In this document: positions 1-8,251 of the stretch, one piece after another | How the letters are laid out: every line of letters begins with the position of its first letter | Numbering within the stretch: position 1 is the stretch's first letter | Source of the DNA: CAZTAK01 sp964611585 | GTDB lineage: Bacteria; Pseudomonadota; Alphaproteobacteria; SHVP01 | Assembly: GCA_964611585.1 (NCBI GenBank) | Contig: CAZTAK010000044.1 | Coordinates: 1 to 24,328 of the forward strand | DNA length: 24,328 bases | Direction: 5' to 3' | The notes under the pieces: model-generated | Database searches by the model: none | Told to the model about the DNA's origin: nothing | What the model saw: the letters and a program-made list of their open reading frames with translations, nothing else | Translations under genes and position numbers: made by a program

Positions 1-21
1 CCCGTGTAATGGAACTCACCC

Positions 22-2349
22 GTGTTTTCTGATCTTGCCAACGGAGCACCGTCTCTCCGCCGGACATGGCGAGGCTGGTCGACCGGCACCCTCGGCATTT
101 TTTTTGTCCTGATCCATCTCTACTCCGGGATCTATGGGCCGCCGGACGCGATGCTGTTGCGCTCGCTTCACGTCGGCCTCGCCTTGGCCCTGGTGTTTTT
201 GTATTACCCGCTTGGCGCGCGTTCTGGCAAACAGCATCCGATTGCGCTGGCGATCGATCTCGTGCTGGTGCTGGGAAGCCTCTGGACCATTGGGTATTAC
301 GTCGTCGAGCTGGATACCTGGGATTACCGGCGCTTCGACCTTCGGTTTATGGAGTATTTCTCCAGTATCCTCTTGACCATCCTAGTCCTCGAGGCAACGC
401 GGCGGGCAGTCGGGCCAGTCCTTATTGTCATCGTCATCTTTTTCCTTACTCATTCATTGTTAGCAGATCATTTTCCGGGCGCATTCTTCGGGCCCCCGTC
501 GAGCTTCAACCATCTGGTCGAGGTAATCTTGCTCGGCAGCGACGGGGTCTATGGAATCCCCGTCGCCGTCATGGCCCAATTCGTGGTCCTCTTTATTCTG
601 TTCGGCACGCTCTTGAACACGACAGGCGGTGGCACGTTTTTTACGCGCCTCGCTTTTGCCCTGTTCGGCCACCGCACGGGCGGGCCGGCTAAGGCAGCGG
701 TCACGTCGTCGGCTTTTCTGGGCAGTCTTTCCGGCAGCTCCATCGGCAACGTCCTGACGACGGGGGCCTTTACGATCCCGTTGATGAGAAGCCTCGGCTA
801 CCGGCGGGCGTTTGCCGGCGGCGTCGAGGCCGCGGCGTCGAACGGCGGTATTGTCATGCCACCGGTGATGGGGGCCGTCGCCTTCATCATGGCTGAGTTT
901 CTCGGCCGACCCTATCTCGAGATCATTGCCGCTGCAGCGATTCCCGCAATTCTTTACTTCACCGTCATTTTCGTCACGGTCCATCTCGAGGCGAAGAAAC
1001 TCAACCTCGCGACCATGGAGAAGAAGCACCTCCCCCGGGCGTGGCCCATCATCCGGAAACAAGGCTACCTTGCCTTGCCGCTGGTGCTGATCGTTGTGGC
1101 GTTGGCGCTCGGGTTCTCGATCGTCTTCGTTGCGGTCGTGATTATTTTCTCGACCTTCCTGCTCGGCCTGATTCAGCGGACCAATCGGTTGACACCGGTT
1201 CGGCTTATCGATTCGCTCGAAAAGACGGCGAAAGGGACCGCGGGCGTTTCAGCCGCCGCAGCGGCGGCCGGCATCATTATTGGCGCGATTTTCTCCACCG
1301 GCCTGAGTTTTCAGGTAAGTCAGGCGGCGGTCGGTCTTGCCGGGGACCACATTTGGATACTCCTGGCGATAACTGCCATCATGGCATTGATCATGGGGAT
1401 GGGGATGACGGCGGTGGCGGTCTACATCACCCTTGTGGCAACGGTTATTCCGATCCTGGTGAAAGCCGGGATTCCCGATATCGCGGCCCATTTTTTCGCC
1501 TTCTACTATGGTATCATTTCCTTGATCACCCCGCCGGTCGCGCTAACGGCCTTTGCCGCCGCACCGCTCGCCGGTGCCAGCCCCATGGCGACCGCGGTGC
1601 AGGCCTCGCGCCTCGGCGCGGCGTCGTTCCTTCTGCCGGTGCTATTCATCTATAGCCCGGCGCTGCTGCTGGAAGGCGCGTGGTGGGAAGTCATTCTGTA
1701 CTCCTCCACAGCCCTCATCGGGTTGTCCGCTCTCGCCATCGCCTTCACGGGATACCTGTTCACCACCGTTCCGTTGTGGGTTCGAGGGGTGCTCCTTGCC
1801 TCCACAATCCTTCTGATCGTGCCGGATTTCCTCTACATGTCGATCGGATTCTTACTGTTTGTAGGGTGTGCCGCGCTTAATTGGCAGGGGCGTGCCAGCG
1901 CGGAGGCCCGTTCATTCATGAGAGAACGAGCGAAATCGGGCGCGCAAAGCTTGCGGCGCGACAACCTCTTTTCGAAGCTGATGGGGCGCTTTGTCGCGGC
2001 GCAACTCCGGCGGGAAAGTGACAACGTCGCGGTGAAGACCGAAAGCGCAAGCGACGAGGTTACCGATATCAAGGACCTGACGCGATCCCTGATGGAGGAC
2101 AAGGAACAATGGGGTGGGGCGCGGGAAGTTACGGCGGCGGGACTGTGGATCGCTTGGGGAATCATGATTGCCGGTGGCGTGGCGTTCGAGGTGATGGGCC
2201 AGGTCGTGTTCCATGCCGGACATCCTGTGATCTGGACCACGATTCTTCTGTTCATGTCGGGCGCGGGGCTCTTTGGCGTGGTGACCGTGTGGCGAACGGC
2301 TTCGACGCGCGGCGCGGACCGCGCGGCGCCCGCCGAAGCTCTTGGCTAG
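22..2349 (+). CDS. TRAP transporter fused permease (TAXI type, DctQ-DctM fusion)
   Basis: Predicted integral inner-membrane subunit of a TRAP transporter, which imports organic acids using an ion gradient and a periplasmic binding protein. The 775-residue chain is almost all hydrophobic helices. The first ~150 residues resemble the small DctQ-like part, followed by a DctM-like domain containing family-like glycine-rich stretches: GSLSGSSIGNVLTTGAF near residue 234, SNGGIVMPPVMG near 275, MGMGMTAVAVYI near 457 and ITPPVALTAFAA near 501. A polar stretch (about residues 630-700) separates the core from two C-terminal helices. The start is GTG at 22, the first start after an in-frame TAA at 7-9; the Shine-Dalgarno is weak. 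No TAXI binding-protein gene is visible; it may lie left of the window. It sits 45 bp before an acyl-CoA dehydrogenase, so the cargo is probably a carboxylate degraded by the next two genes (inference). Confidence 0.9.
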   Translation: MFSDLANGAPSLRRTWRGWSTGTLGIFFVLIHLYSGIYGPPDAMLLRSLHVGLALALVFLYYPLGARSGKQHPIALAIDLVLVLGSLWTIGYYVVELDTWDYRRFDLRFMEYFSSILLTILVLEATRRAVGPVLIVIVIFFLTHSLLADHFPGAFFGPPSSFNHLVEVILLGSDGVYGIPVAVMAQFVVLFILFGTLLNTTGGGTFFTRLAFALFGHRTGGPAKAAVTSSAFLGSLSGSSIGNVLTTGAFTIPLMRSLGYRRAFAGGVEAAASNGGIVMPPVMGAVAFIMAEFLGRPYLEIIAAAAIPAILYFTVIFVTVHLEAKKLNLATMEKKHLPRAWPIIRKQGYLALPLVLIVVALALGFSIVFVAVVIIFSTFLLGLIQRTNRLTPVRLIDSLEKTAKGTAGVSAAAAAAGIIIGAIFSTGLSFQVSQAAVGLAGDHIWILLAITAIMALIMGMGMTAVAVYITLVATVIPILVKAGIPDIAAHFFAFYYGIISLITPPVALTAFAAAPLAGASPMATAVQASRLGAASFLLPVLFIYSPALLLEGAWWEVILYSSTALIGLSALAIAFTGYLFTTVPLWVRGVLLASTILLIVPDFLYMSIGFLLFVGCAALNWQGRASAEARSFMRERAKSGAQSLRRDNLFSKLMGRFVAAQLRRESDNVAVKTESASDEVTDIKDLTRSLMEDKEQWGGAREVTAAGLWIAWGIMIAGGVAFEVMGQVVFHAGHPVIWTTILLFMSGAGLFGVVTVWRTASTRGADRAAPAEALG

Positions 2350-2394
2350 AACCGGTCAGGCCCTCACCCGCGAAGTTTGGTCCGGAGGTGCGTG

Positions 2395-3543
2395 ATGGAT
2401 TTTGGTTTGAATCCAGAGCAACGGGCAATGCTCGATACGGTCGACCGGTTGGTCGCCACTCATTTGCCTCCCGACGAAGTACGACGCCGCGATCGCGAGT
2501 ACGATCCGCCAGCCCACTTGCTCAAGGCCTATTCCGAGGCCGGTCTCTTGGCCCTGCCGTTGCCACCCGAATACGGCGGACTGGGTGAAAGTTGGACTTC
2601 CGTCACCTTGGTGCATGAACGGCTTGGTTACCATGCCGCGATGGCGGGATCGCTGTTCGGAACGACCGTAGGGTTCGGAAGCATGTCGGTGTTGACCTAC
2701 GGATCGGAAGAGCAAAAACGCGAACTGCTGCCGCGTATTGTCAGCGGCGACCTCCGCTTTTCCTTGGCATTGACCGAGCCCGGCGCCGGCAGTGATGCTG
2801 GAGCCCTGATCACGAAAGCGCGCCGCACCGACAAGGGCTGGGTCATTAATGGACGAAAAACATGGATCAGCGATGCGGACCGCGCCGACTATCTACTGAC
2901 CGCGTGCAGAACCGCGCCGGACAGCAAGGGAAGTGCCGGAATTACGATGCTTCTTGTGCCCAAGGGTGCGGAGGGTATCCAAATGACGCTCCTCGAAAAA
3001 ATCGGGAATAATTGCCTGACGTCCTGGGATATTTCATACGACGATGTGCTCGTCGCCGACGATGCCGTCCTTGGCGACGTCGATAACGGCTTCAGGAATC
3101 TCATGTCGACGCTTCATTACAGCCGCGCGGGGCAGGCCGCCAACTCGACCGGGCAGGCTCAAAGAGCGGTTGATATTGCGGTCGCCCACGCCAAAGAGCG
3201 AGTGCAGTTCGACCAGCCCATTGCGCGATTCCAGGTAATTCAGCACCGCCTCGTCGACATGCAAACACGGGTCGATCAGGCGCGGCATGTCCTTTACCAT
3301 CTGGCGTGGCTGATCAGCGAGGGAATGCGCTGCCGCAAAGAGGCGGCGCAATCCAAAATGGTAGCCACCGAGTGTTTGCAATTCGTCACCCATCACGGCA
3401 TGCAAATTCTGGCAAGCGCCGGCTATTCCGCCGAGAGCGACATGCAACGCCTGTGGCGGGACGCCCGGCTCTATACCTTCGGCGAGGGTTCCAACGAAAT
3501 TCAACGCGACATCATCGCCCGCGAGATGGGCCTCCAGGTCTGA
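2395..3543 (+). CDS. acyl-CoA dehydrogenase
   Basis: FAD-dependent alpha,beta-dehydrogenation of an acyl-CoA in the cytoplasm, passing electrons to ETF. The 382-residue length is normal for the family. It has the helical N-terminal domain, the flavin/substrate motif LALTEPGAGSD near residues 124-134, the following INGRKTWIS strand, and the C-terminal FGEGSNEIQR motif near 362-371, whose Glu364 aligns with the MCAD-type catalytic base. I chose ATG 2395 because GGAGG at 2384-2388 lies six bases upstream; a TTG further upstream (2377) would place that ribosome site inside the gene. It lies between the TRAP permease and an amidohydrolase-family gene with short gaps, so the three are probably one operon. 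Substrate is unknown. Confidence 0.95.
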   Translation: MDFGLNPEQRAMLDTVDRLVATHLPPDEVRRRDREYDPPAHLLKAYSEAGLLALPLPPEYGGLGESWTSVTLVHERLGYHAAMAGSLFGTTVGFGSMSVLTYGSEEQKRELLPRIVSGDLRFSLALTEPGAGSDAGALITKARRTDKGWVINGRKTWISDADRADYLLTACRTAPDSKGSAGITMLLVPKGAEGIQMTLLEKIGNNCLTSWDISYDDVLVADDAVLGDVDNGFRNLMSTLHYSRAGQAANSTGQAQRAVDIAVAHAKERVQFDQPIARFQVIQHRLVDMQTRVDQARHVLYHLAWLISEGMRCRKEAAQSKMVATECLQFVTHHGMQILASAGYSAESDMQRLWRDARLYTFGEGSNEIQRDIIAREMGLQV

Positions 3544-3571
3544 CACCTCACAACGGATTGGCAAACTCACC

Positions 3572-4441
3572 ATGGCTGACAAATTCGATATTCCCGCAAT
3601 CGACGCCGTCGTCAATTTGTGGACACCGGAGGCGTATGCGTTGCGCCCCGACACCACACGCGGTTTTTTTGTCGACAAGATCGGCGTCGAGGAACAGACC
3701 TACACCGGCATCTCGCTTGATGAAATACTGGCCCGCATGGATACAGCGGGGACTGAGAAGTCTTTTTTGATCGCCTCGCGCAGCGGACAGCTTGGGCTGC
3801 CGGCGAGCGTTCACATTCCCTATGAGATGGTCGCCAGCGCCGTCAGCCGGTATCCGGATCGCTTCTATGGACTGGCCGGGATCGATCCGACACAGGGCAT
3901 GACGGGCGTCGGCGAGCTGGAACATGCCGTGCGCGAGTTGGGCTTCATCGGTGCACATTTCTACCCCCATTGGTTTGAGCTCGCGCCCAACCATCGCAAG
4001 GTCTACCCGTTCTATGCCAAGTGCGTGGAACTCGACATTCCTATTCAGATGCAGGTCGGCCAATCCATGATCTATTCGCCGGAGCGGCGGTTACGCAGTG
4101 TCGCCCGGCCAATCACGCTTGACGATGTTGCCTGCGATTTTCCGGAATTGAAGTTGATCGGAATTCACGTCGGAATCCCGTGGACTGACGAAATGATTGC
4201 CATGGCATGGAAGCATCCCAACGTGTTCATCGGTTCGGACGCTCATTCGCCAAAATACTGGCCGCAGAGCTTCGTTCACTACATAAACACCTTCGGCCAG
4301 GACAAGGTCATCTTCGGAACGGACTTTCCGGTTCTCGAATTCGTCCGTACGCGGCAAGAAGTTGAGGATCTCAACCTTCGGCCGGAACCCAAACGGAAGT
4401 TTTTTCGCGACAACGTGCAGCGCATCTACAATCTCGATTAG
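3572..4441 (+). CDS. amidohydrolase-2 family protein with degenerate metal site
   Basis: TIM-barrel protein of the amidohydrolase-2 family, whose members are metal-dependent hydrolases or decarboxylases of small, often aromatic, acids. The 289-residue chain has the family's late motifs: a barrel-strand histidine in LIGIHVG (His199) and the C-terminal Asp in FGTDFPV (Asp251). The N-terminal HxH motif that normally supplies two metal ligands is absent: after IPAID the sequence reads AVVNLW, with Val13 and Asn15 where the histidines are expected. It may bind metal differently or lack metal-dependent hydrolysis. It starts 28 bp after the acyl-CoA dehydrogenase, suggesting action on the same substrate. 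A 177-bp gap follows before the convergent MFS-cytochrome gene; I see no clear terminator in it. Confidence 0.85.
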   Translation: MADKFDIPAIDAVVNLWTPEAYALRPDTTRGFFVDKIGVEEQTYTGISLDEILARMDTAGTEKSFLIASRSGQLGLPASVHIPYEMVASAVSRYPDRFYGLAGIDPTQGMTGVGELEHAVRELGFIGAHFYPHWFELAPNHRKVYPFYAKCVELDIPIQMQVGQSMIYSPERRLRSVARPITLDDVACDFPELKLIGIHVGIPWTDEMIAMAWKHPNVFIGSDAHSPKYWPQSFVHYINTFGQDKVIFGTDFPVLEFVRTRQEVEDLNLRPEPKRKFFRDNVQRIYNLD

Positions 4442-4618
4442 GGGGAATCGGCGGCCCGAAGTTCGGAATACGTGCGCAAACCGTTGCTCATTTCGCACGC
4501 CGCCGACCCGAGTCTCCGGCATCGGTCGCGGGCACCCGCTCCACCGAACATCAAAACCTCGTAGCCGCATCGGTCGAACAACCAACGGACCGCCTCGTCG
4601 CAGACCGGATCGCCCGTG

Positions 4619-6578
4619 CTAACGCGTGTCGAGGCGCCGCAGGTGGGCGACGATCATGGCGATGGCGTCAGTATCAAGATAGTCGAACGCCGGCATGTCT
4701 ACGCCCGTGAGGTTCAGCGCGTTGCCGGTGTCGCGCCCGTTGCGGATGAGGGCGGCGATCTCGGCGTCGGAAGCGGTGGCGACAAAGTCGCTAGCAGCCA
4801 GGTTGACGCCGAGGTCGGTGATACCCCGGCCCGCCTCGCCATGGCAGGGAGCGCACTCATCGGCAAACGCCTGCTCGGCGGTTGCATAGACCAACGCCGC
4901 CACGGGTACGGGCAGCCTCGCCTCCCGTCCGAAAGCGGTCGGCGCGTCGGCGCTGGCGGCGGGGCCCAAGGCGACCAGCTCGGTCTTTACTTGAACGCCC
5001 GATGCGCTGTCGAAAACCAGCGCCCCGCCGATGGCGGCAATCGCCGCGGCCGCGACCACCATCAGTTGGCGGCGGCCGTTCATGCGCAGCCGGGGGAGGG
5101 AATTGACGAGGCTGAGAATGAGGATGCCGGAGCACACGATGGCGCTCATGCGGAAGATGTAGAGCATCATCTCCGGCGACCAGATTCCGCCTTCCTCGAA
5201 AATGCGCGCCGCAGTGATGGCGGCCTCGGGTGGAATAACACCCAGAGCCTCGCGCGACCATCCGATCTCGAATCCGTCCTGCAGCGCCGTGAACAGACTC
5301 GCGATAAGCGTCAGGCCGAGTGCGTAGCCCGCCTGCCGCAGGGTCCCGATCATGCCCGACGCCATGCCGATGCGCTCGCGCGGCAGGCTCGAAATCAGCA
5401 ACGCATTATTGGGGGAGAAGAAAAGCGCCGACCCTACTCCTTTCAGAATGAGCGGAATAAGAAGCCAAAGCGGCGAACTGTCGACCCGAATCAGGAGGAG
5501 CGACATGAATCCGGTGACCGCGAGCGAGGTCCCGACGGTGCACACGCGCGCGGCCCCGAAGCGGTCCGCGAGACGCCCCCCAACCGGACTTGTAACGAAG
5601 GTGCAGAGGGCCCCGACCGCGAGAATCATTCCCATGTCCCAGGGACGCACTTCCATGCCGGCAATCATGAAAATCGGCAAGACGAAAAGCGTTACCGGAA
5701 AACTTGCGAACATCGCGACGAACGCCACGGCCGCCTTGGTGAATTCCGGAAACTTCCGGAACAGGTCCACATCGACCAGGGGGATCGGGGGACCGGCGTT
5801 CCTGGCGCACGTAAAGAACGAACAGCCCGATGCCCACGGCGAACACGGCCCAGACGAACCAGTCGAGGTGATTGTCTTCGACGGGAAGCCGGCTCAAGCC
5901 GAAAAGCAGGCCCGTGAATCCGAGCGTGAGAAGAATGGCGCCGAGAAGATCGTAGTGGTCGCGGCGCTTGTCCGACGCAAACATATGGTGGCCGAGAAAA
6001 ACGGCATAGGCGAGGCCGACGGCAAGCAGGCCGAGCGGAATCCGCGAGGCGAAGATGGCCCGCCAGTCGTAGGCATCGAGCAGAAAGCCCGCAAAGATGG
6101 GGCCGAGGACAAATCCGTACGCGTTCCCGGCGGCGAGCAATCCGAGCGCCCGCCCGCGTTGGCTCCTGGGGTAGACTTGGGTGCCGATCGAGAACGTGGC
6201 CGGCAGGAACATGCCCATGCCGAGGCCCTGGACCATTCGCAGCGCGATCAGGCTCGTCACGTCGGGCGCCCATGTGCAGGCGATCATGGCCGCCGAATAG
6301 AGGGCCGTTCCGGCCAGGAACATGCGGGCCTGGCCGATCGTATCGCCGATGCGGGCGAGGAACAGCATGGGGCCGGTTGCGGCGATGAGGTATCCGAGCG
6401 ATACCCAGACGATCACGCTGGTGCTGGTATCGAGCTTGTCGATCATGTCCCGGAAGGCGATCGGCACGAAGCTCGAATCGAGACTCGCCAGCGCCGACGA
6501 CAGCAGCAGCGCAGCCATGATAAATGTGCGCCGACTGACCGTGATCGGTTGCGCGGACTCAACGGTGACGGCGGTCAC
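4619..6578 (-). pseudogene. DHA2-type MFS transporter fused to cytochrome c domain (frameshifted)
   Basis: The 5' part (6578 down to about 5784) reads as the N-terminal half of a 14-helix MFS drug/H+ antiporter (TM1-8), with LDSSFVPIA in TM1 and a motif-C-like GFVLGPIFAGFLL in TM5. The 3' part (from about 5779 to 4619) holds TM9-14, a basic loop RLRMNGRR, an extra helix QLMVVAAAAIAAIGGALVF (about residues 504-522), and a c-type cytochrome domain with heme motif CAPCH (4841-4855, residues 575-579) and a probable Met ligand in DMPAF (about residue 628). Positive-inside logic puts the heme domain in the periplasm. The halves are in different frames; removing one base from the five-G run 5779-5783 joins RRSPDP to LVDVDLF and gives a 652-residue protein. 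GTG start at 6578 is preceded by GAGGAA overlapping the upstream gene's stop, so it is co-translated with the Fe-S subunit. A sequencing error is possible. Confidence 0.85.
5779..5783 (-). other. +1 frameshift site in C-homopolymer of the MFS-cytochrome gene
   Basis: Five identical bases (G on plus, C on coding strand). The upstream frame continues as nonsense after RRSPDP, while the downstream frame begins sensibly with LVDVDLFRKF, a typical TM8-TM9 loop of DHA2 transporters. Four bases instead of five would restore one frame. Confidence 0.85.
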
Positions 6579-6587
6579 GGCAATTCC

Positions 6588-7574
6588 TCAGTCCGGACGA
6601 ACTTCAGGAATGTGAAACAGGGATTTCCAGTCCCTGGCGATCAACATGTCCATCAGGTCCGATTCTTCGCCGCGGCGGCGGCGCTCCATTTCCGCCTTAA
6701 GGGTTGCAAGCGCCTGATCGACTTTCGGGCCGAATAGCTGCTGCAGGTATCGGACCGGAACGCGCGGTGTGTCGCTGATGTCCCCATCGTCGTCGAAGGC
6801 CGCCGGGAGGATGGGCGGCACGTAGAAAACGTTCGGTTGCGTGCCGAATTCGGGATGAAGAGGAAGCGCCACTTGCTACTCGTTGACGAGGCGATGGATG
6901 GGACCGCCTGCGTCGTCGACAAACCCGACAAAACGTAAGCGTCCCGGGCACTGACGGGCACAGGCCGGGGCGATACCTTCCTCCACCCGGGGAAAACAGA
7001 ATATGCATTTCTGCGACGTATTCGTCAGGTAATTGAAATAGACCTTGTCGTAGGGACAGGCCTTGTTGCATTCGCGCAGTCCCTGGCACTTGTCCTGATC
7101 GACGAGCACGATTCCGTCTTCCTCACGCTTGTAGATCGCCTGTATCGGGCACGCCTCGAGGCAGGCGGGGTGCGTGCAGTGATTGCACAATCGCGGCAGA
7201 TAGAAGTGATAGTTGTTCGGATAAACGCCGGAACTTGTATCCTCGTCCCAATTCGCCCCGGATCTGAGCGGCTCGTTGCGACGCAGTCGTGACCTGGTCC
7301 CGGCAAAATAGGCTTCGTCGAAATTCAGCGGAGACTCGCCGCCGTGAGCCGCGTCCGTAGGGGTCTCGCCAAGGCTGAGTTCGCCGTTGCGCCAGCCGCC
7401 GCCGTCCTGTTCCCAGTGCCGGGGATAGCCGGGGCCCGGTTTGGTCTCGACATTGTTCCACAGCATGCGGTCCTGGCCGGGTTCGTCGGTCCACAGCGAC
7501 TTGCAGGCGACCGTGCAGGTCTGACAGCCGATGCACTTGTTGAGGTCGATGACCATGGCGATCTGGCGCGGCAT
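6588..7574 (-). pseudogene. Fe-S (beta) subunit of type II DMSO-reductase-family enzyme, interrupted by in-frame TAG
   Basis: Electron-transfer subunit of the EbdB/DdhB/SerB/NarH type, expected to bind the exported catalytic subunit and carry four Fe-S clusters. It begins MPRQIAMVIDLNKC with Cys14, 17, 20 and 24. Later groups are LCNHC..ACLEACP, KCQGLRECNKACP (Leu in place of one Cys, as expected for a [3Fe-4S] cluster in this group) and CIFC..ACARQC. An in-frame TAG at 6876-6878 (codon 233) interrupts the chain between LVNE and QVALPLHPEFGTQPNVFYVPP, the conserved family continuation; an aromatic residue would be usual there. All cluster cysteines precede the stop, so a 232-residue product keeps the ligands but loses 95 residues of the C-terminal interface. 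The start at 7574 lies two bases after the chaperone stop. No Tat signal is present, as usual for subunits exported with a Tat-bearing partner. Confidence 0.85.
6876..6878 (-). other. in-frame amber codon in the Fe-S subunit gene
   Basis: TAG (CTA on plus) with the same frame open and family-like on both sides. One base change from TAC, TAT or TGG would explain it. A GTG eight bases beyond the start of the stop (start at 6872) could restart translation, but it lacks a convincing ribosome site. Confidence 0.85.
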
Positions 7575-7576
7575 GG

Positions 7577-8251
7577 CTAGGCCGCTACTTCCCGGTGGTC
7601 CGCGGTCTTGCGCAGCCAGATCGCATCGCACTCGACGAAGCTGCGGAGCAACTCGAACAGCGCGACAAAATAGCGGGGTGCTTCCACGTCGCGCAGTTTT
7701 GGCGCTATCGACGGCACCCAGACCAGAAGATGCCGTTCGAGAAAATCGGCCTGGGCGAGGGCCAAGCTGCACGCGTGCGATGTCTCAGCCGTCAGCGCCT
7801 CGCGGTAGGAAAGAAAGTGCATGAATTCCAGCAGGACCGACACATGATCCGGCATCCACTGCGCGCGTTCGTCAAGCCGATAGCCGAAAAAGTCATGAAA
7901 CCGGGCAATCTCCTCCCGGGGGCCCGGGCTTCCATTGGCGCCGGTCCCGGAGCGGAGCGGGATCGGGGGACCGGGCGCGCCCACTTCAAACAATGATCCG
8001 TAGGTACGCCGTAAAGCCTCGTAATCCCGTACGGCTTTTCTTGCGGCGTTGACAAACGCCCGCGTTGGCAAGACGTAGGGCAGTACTGCTGCGGCGCTCG
8101 CAAGGCGCGCCGTCTCCGCACGAAGATCGGGCCCGCCGTTCGCGGTTTCGTTTTAAAACGGCGAGGCGCTAAGCCGCGACAGTCGTGCATAGATTTCGCT
8201 TCGCGCGCCCGCAAACGCCTGCAAGTCACACCCAGACGGCTCGACGTTCAT
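7577..8251 (-). pseudogene. TorD/DdhD-like molybdoenzyme chaperone, interrupted by in-frame TAA
   Basis: Cytoplasmic chaperone of the TorD/NarJ/EbdD/DdhD group, which holds the catalytic subunit until the Mo cofactor is inserted and before Tat export. Family-like stretches are MPDHVSVLLEFMHFLSYREA and HLLVWVPSIAPKL. The ATG at 8251 overlaps the catalytic-subunit stop as ATGA and is preceded by AGGGAA. The first 32 codons give a typical N-terminal helix (AGARSEIYARLSRL), then TAA at 8153-8155 (codon 33) interrupts; the same frame continues with DLRAETARLASAA and the rest of the domain, for 225 codons including the final stop. A shorter product from TTG 8071 is possible but would miss the first helices. 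The gene lies between the catalytic and Fe-S subunit genes. Confidence 0.8.
8153..8155 (-). other. in-frame ochre codon in the chaperone gene
   Basis: TAA (TTA on plus) between SASPF and NETANGGPDLRAET. Reading frame is identical before and after, so a single substitution is the simplest explanation rather than an indel. Confidence 0.75.

Noticed and set aside
8..31. TAATG overlap start at 8 giving a tiny frame (MELTRVF) before the TRAP permease.
   Set aside because: It stops after seven codons; the GTG at 22 opens the full permease frame.
4438..4616. About 58 codons open on the minus strand after the MFS-cytochrome stop (CDEAVRWLFDRCGYEVLMFG...).
   Set aside because: Looks faintly protein-like but has no good start or ribosome site, is offset from the upstream frame, and is short enough to be chance in GC-rich DNA.
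5779..5791. Programmed ribosomal frameshifting at the C-runs.
   Set aside because: No slippery heptamer with a downstream structure is evident, and this transporter family is not known to use it; indel or error is simpler.
4616..6737. Long plus-strand open frames (4616-5917, 5352-6737) opposite the MFS-cytochrome gene.
   Set aside because: Composition is Arg/Gly/Asp-rich with no family-like motifs; they mirror the membrane-helix codons of the real minus-strand gene in GC-rich DNA.
6876..8155. Recoding of TAG as pyrrolysine, or a reassigned genetic code, to explain the in-frame stops.
   Set aside because: TAG and TAA end other intact genes here, two different stop codons are involved, and neither subunit family is known to use such recoding.
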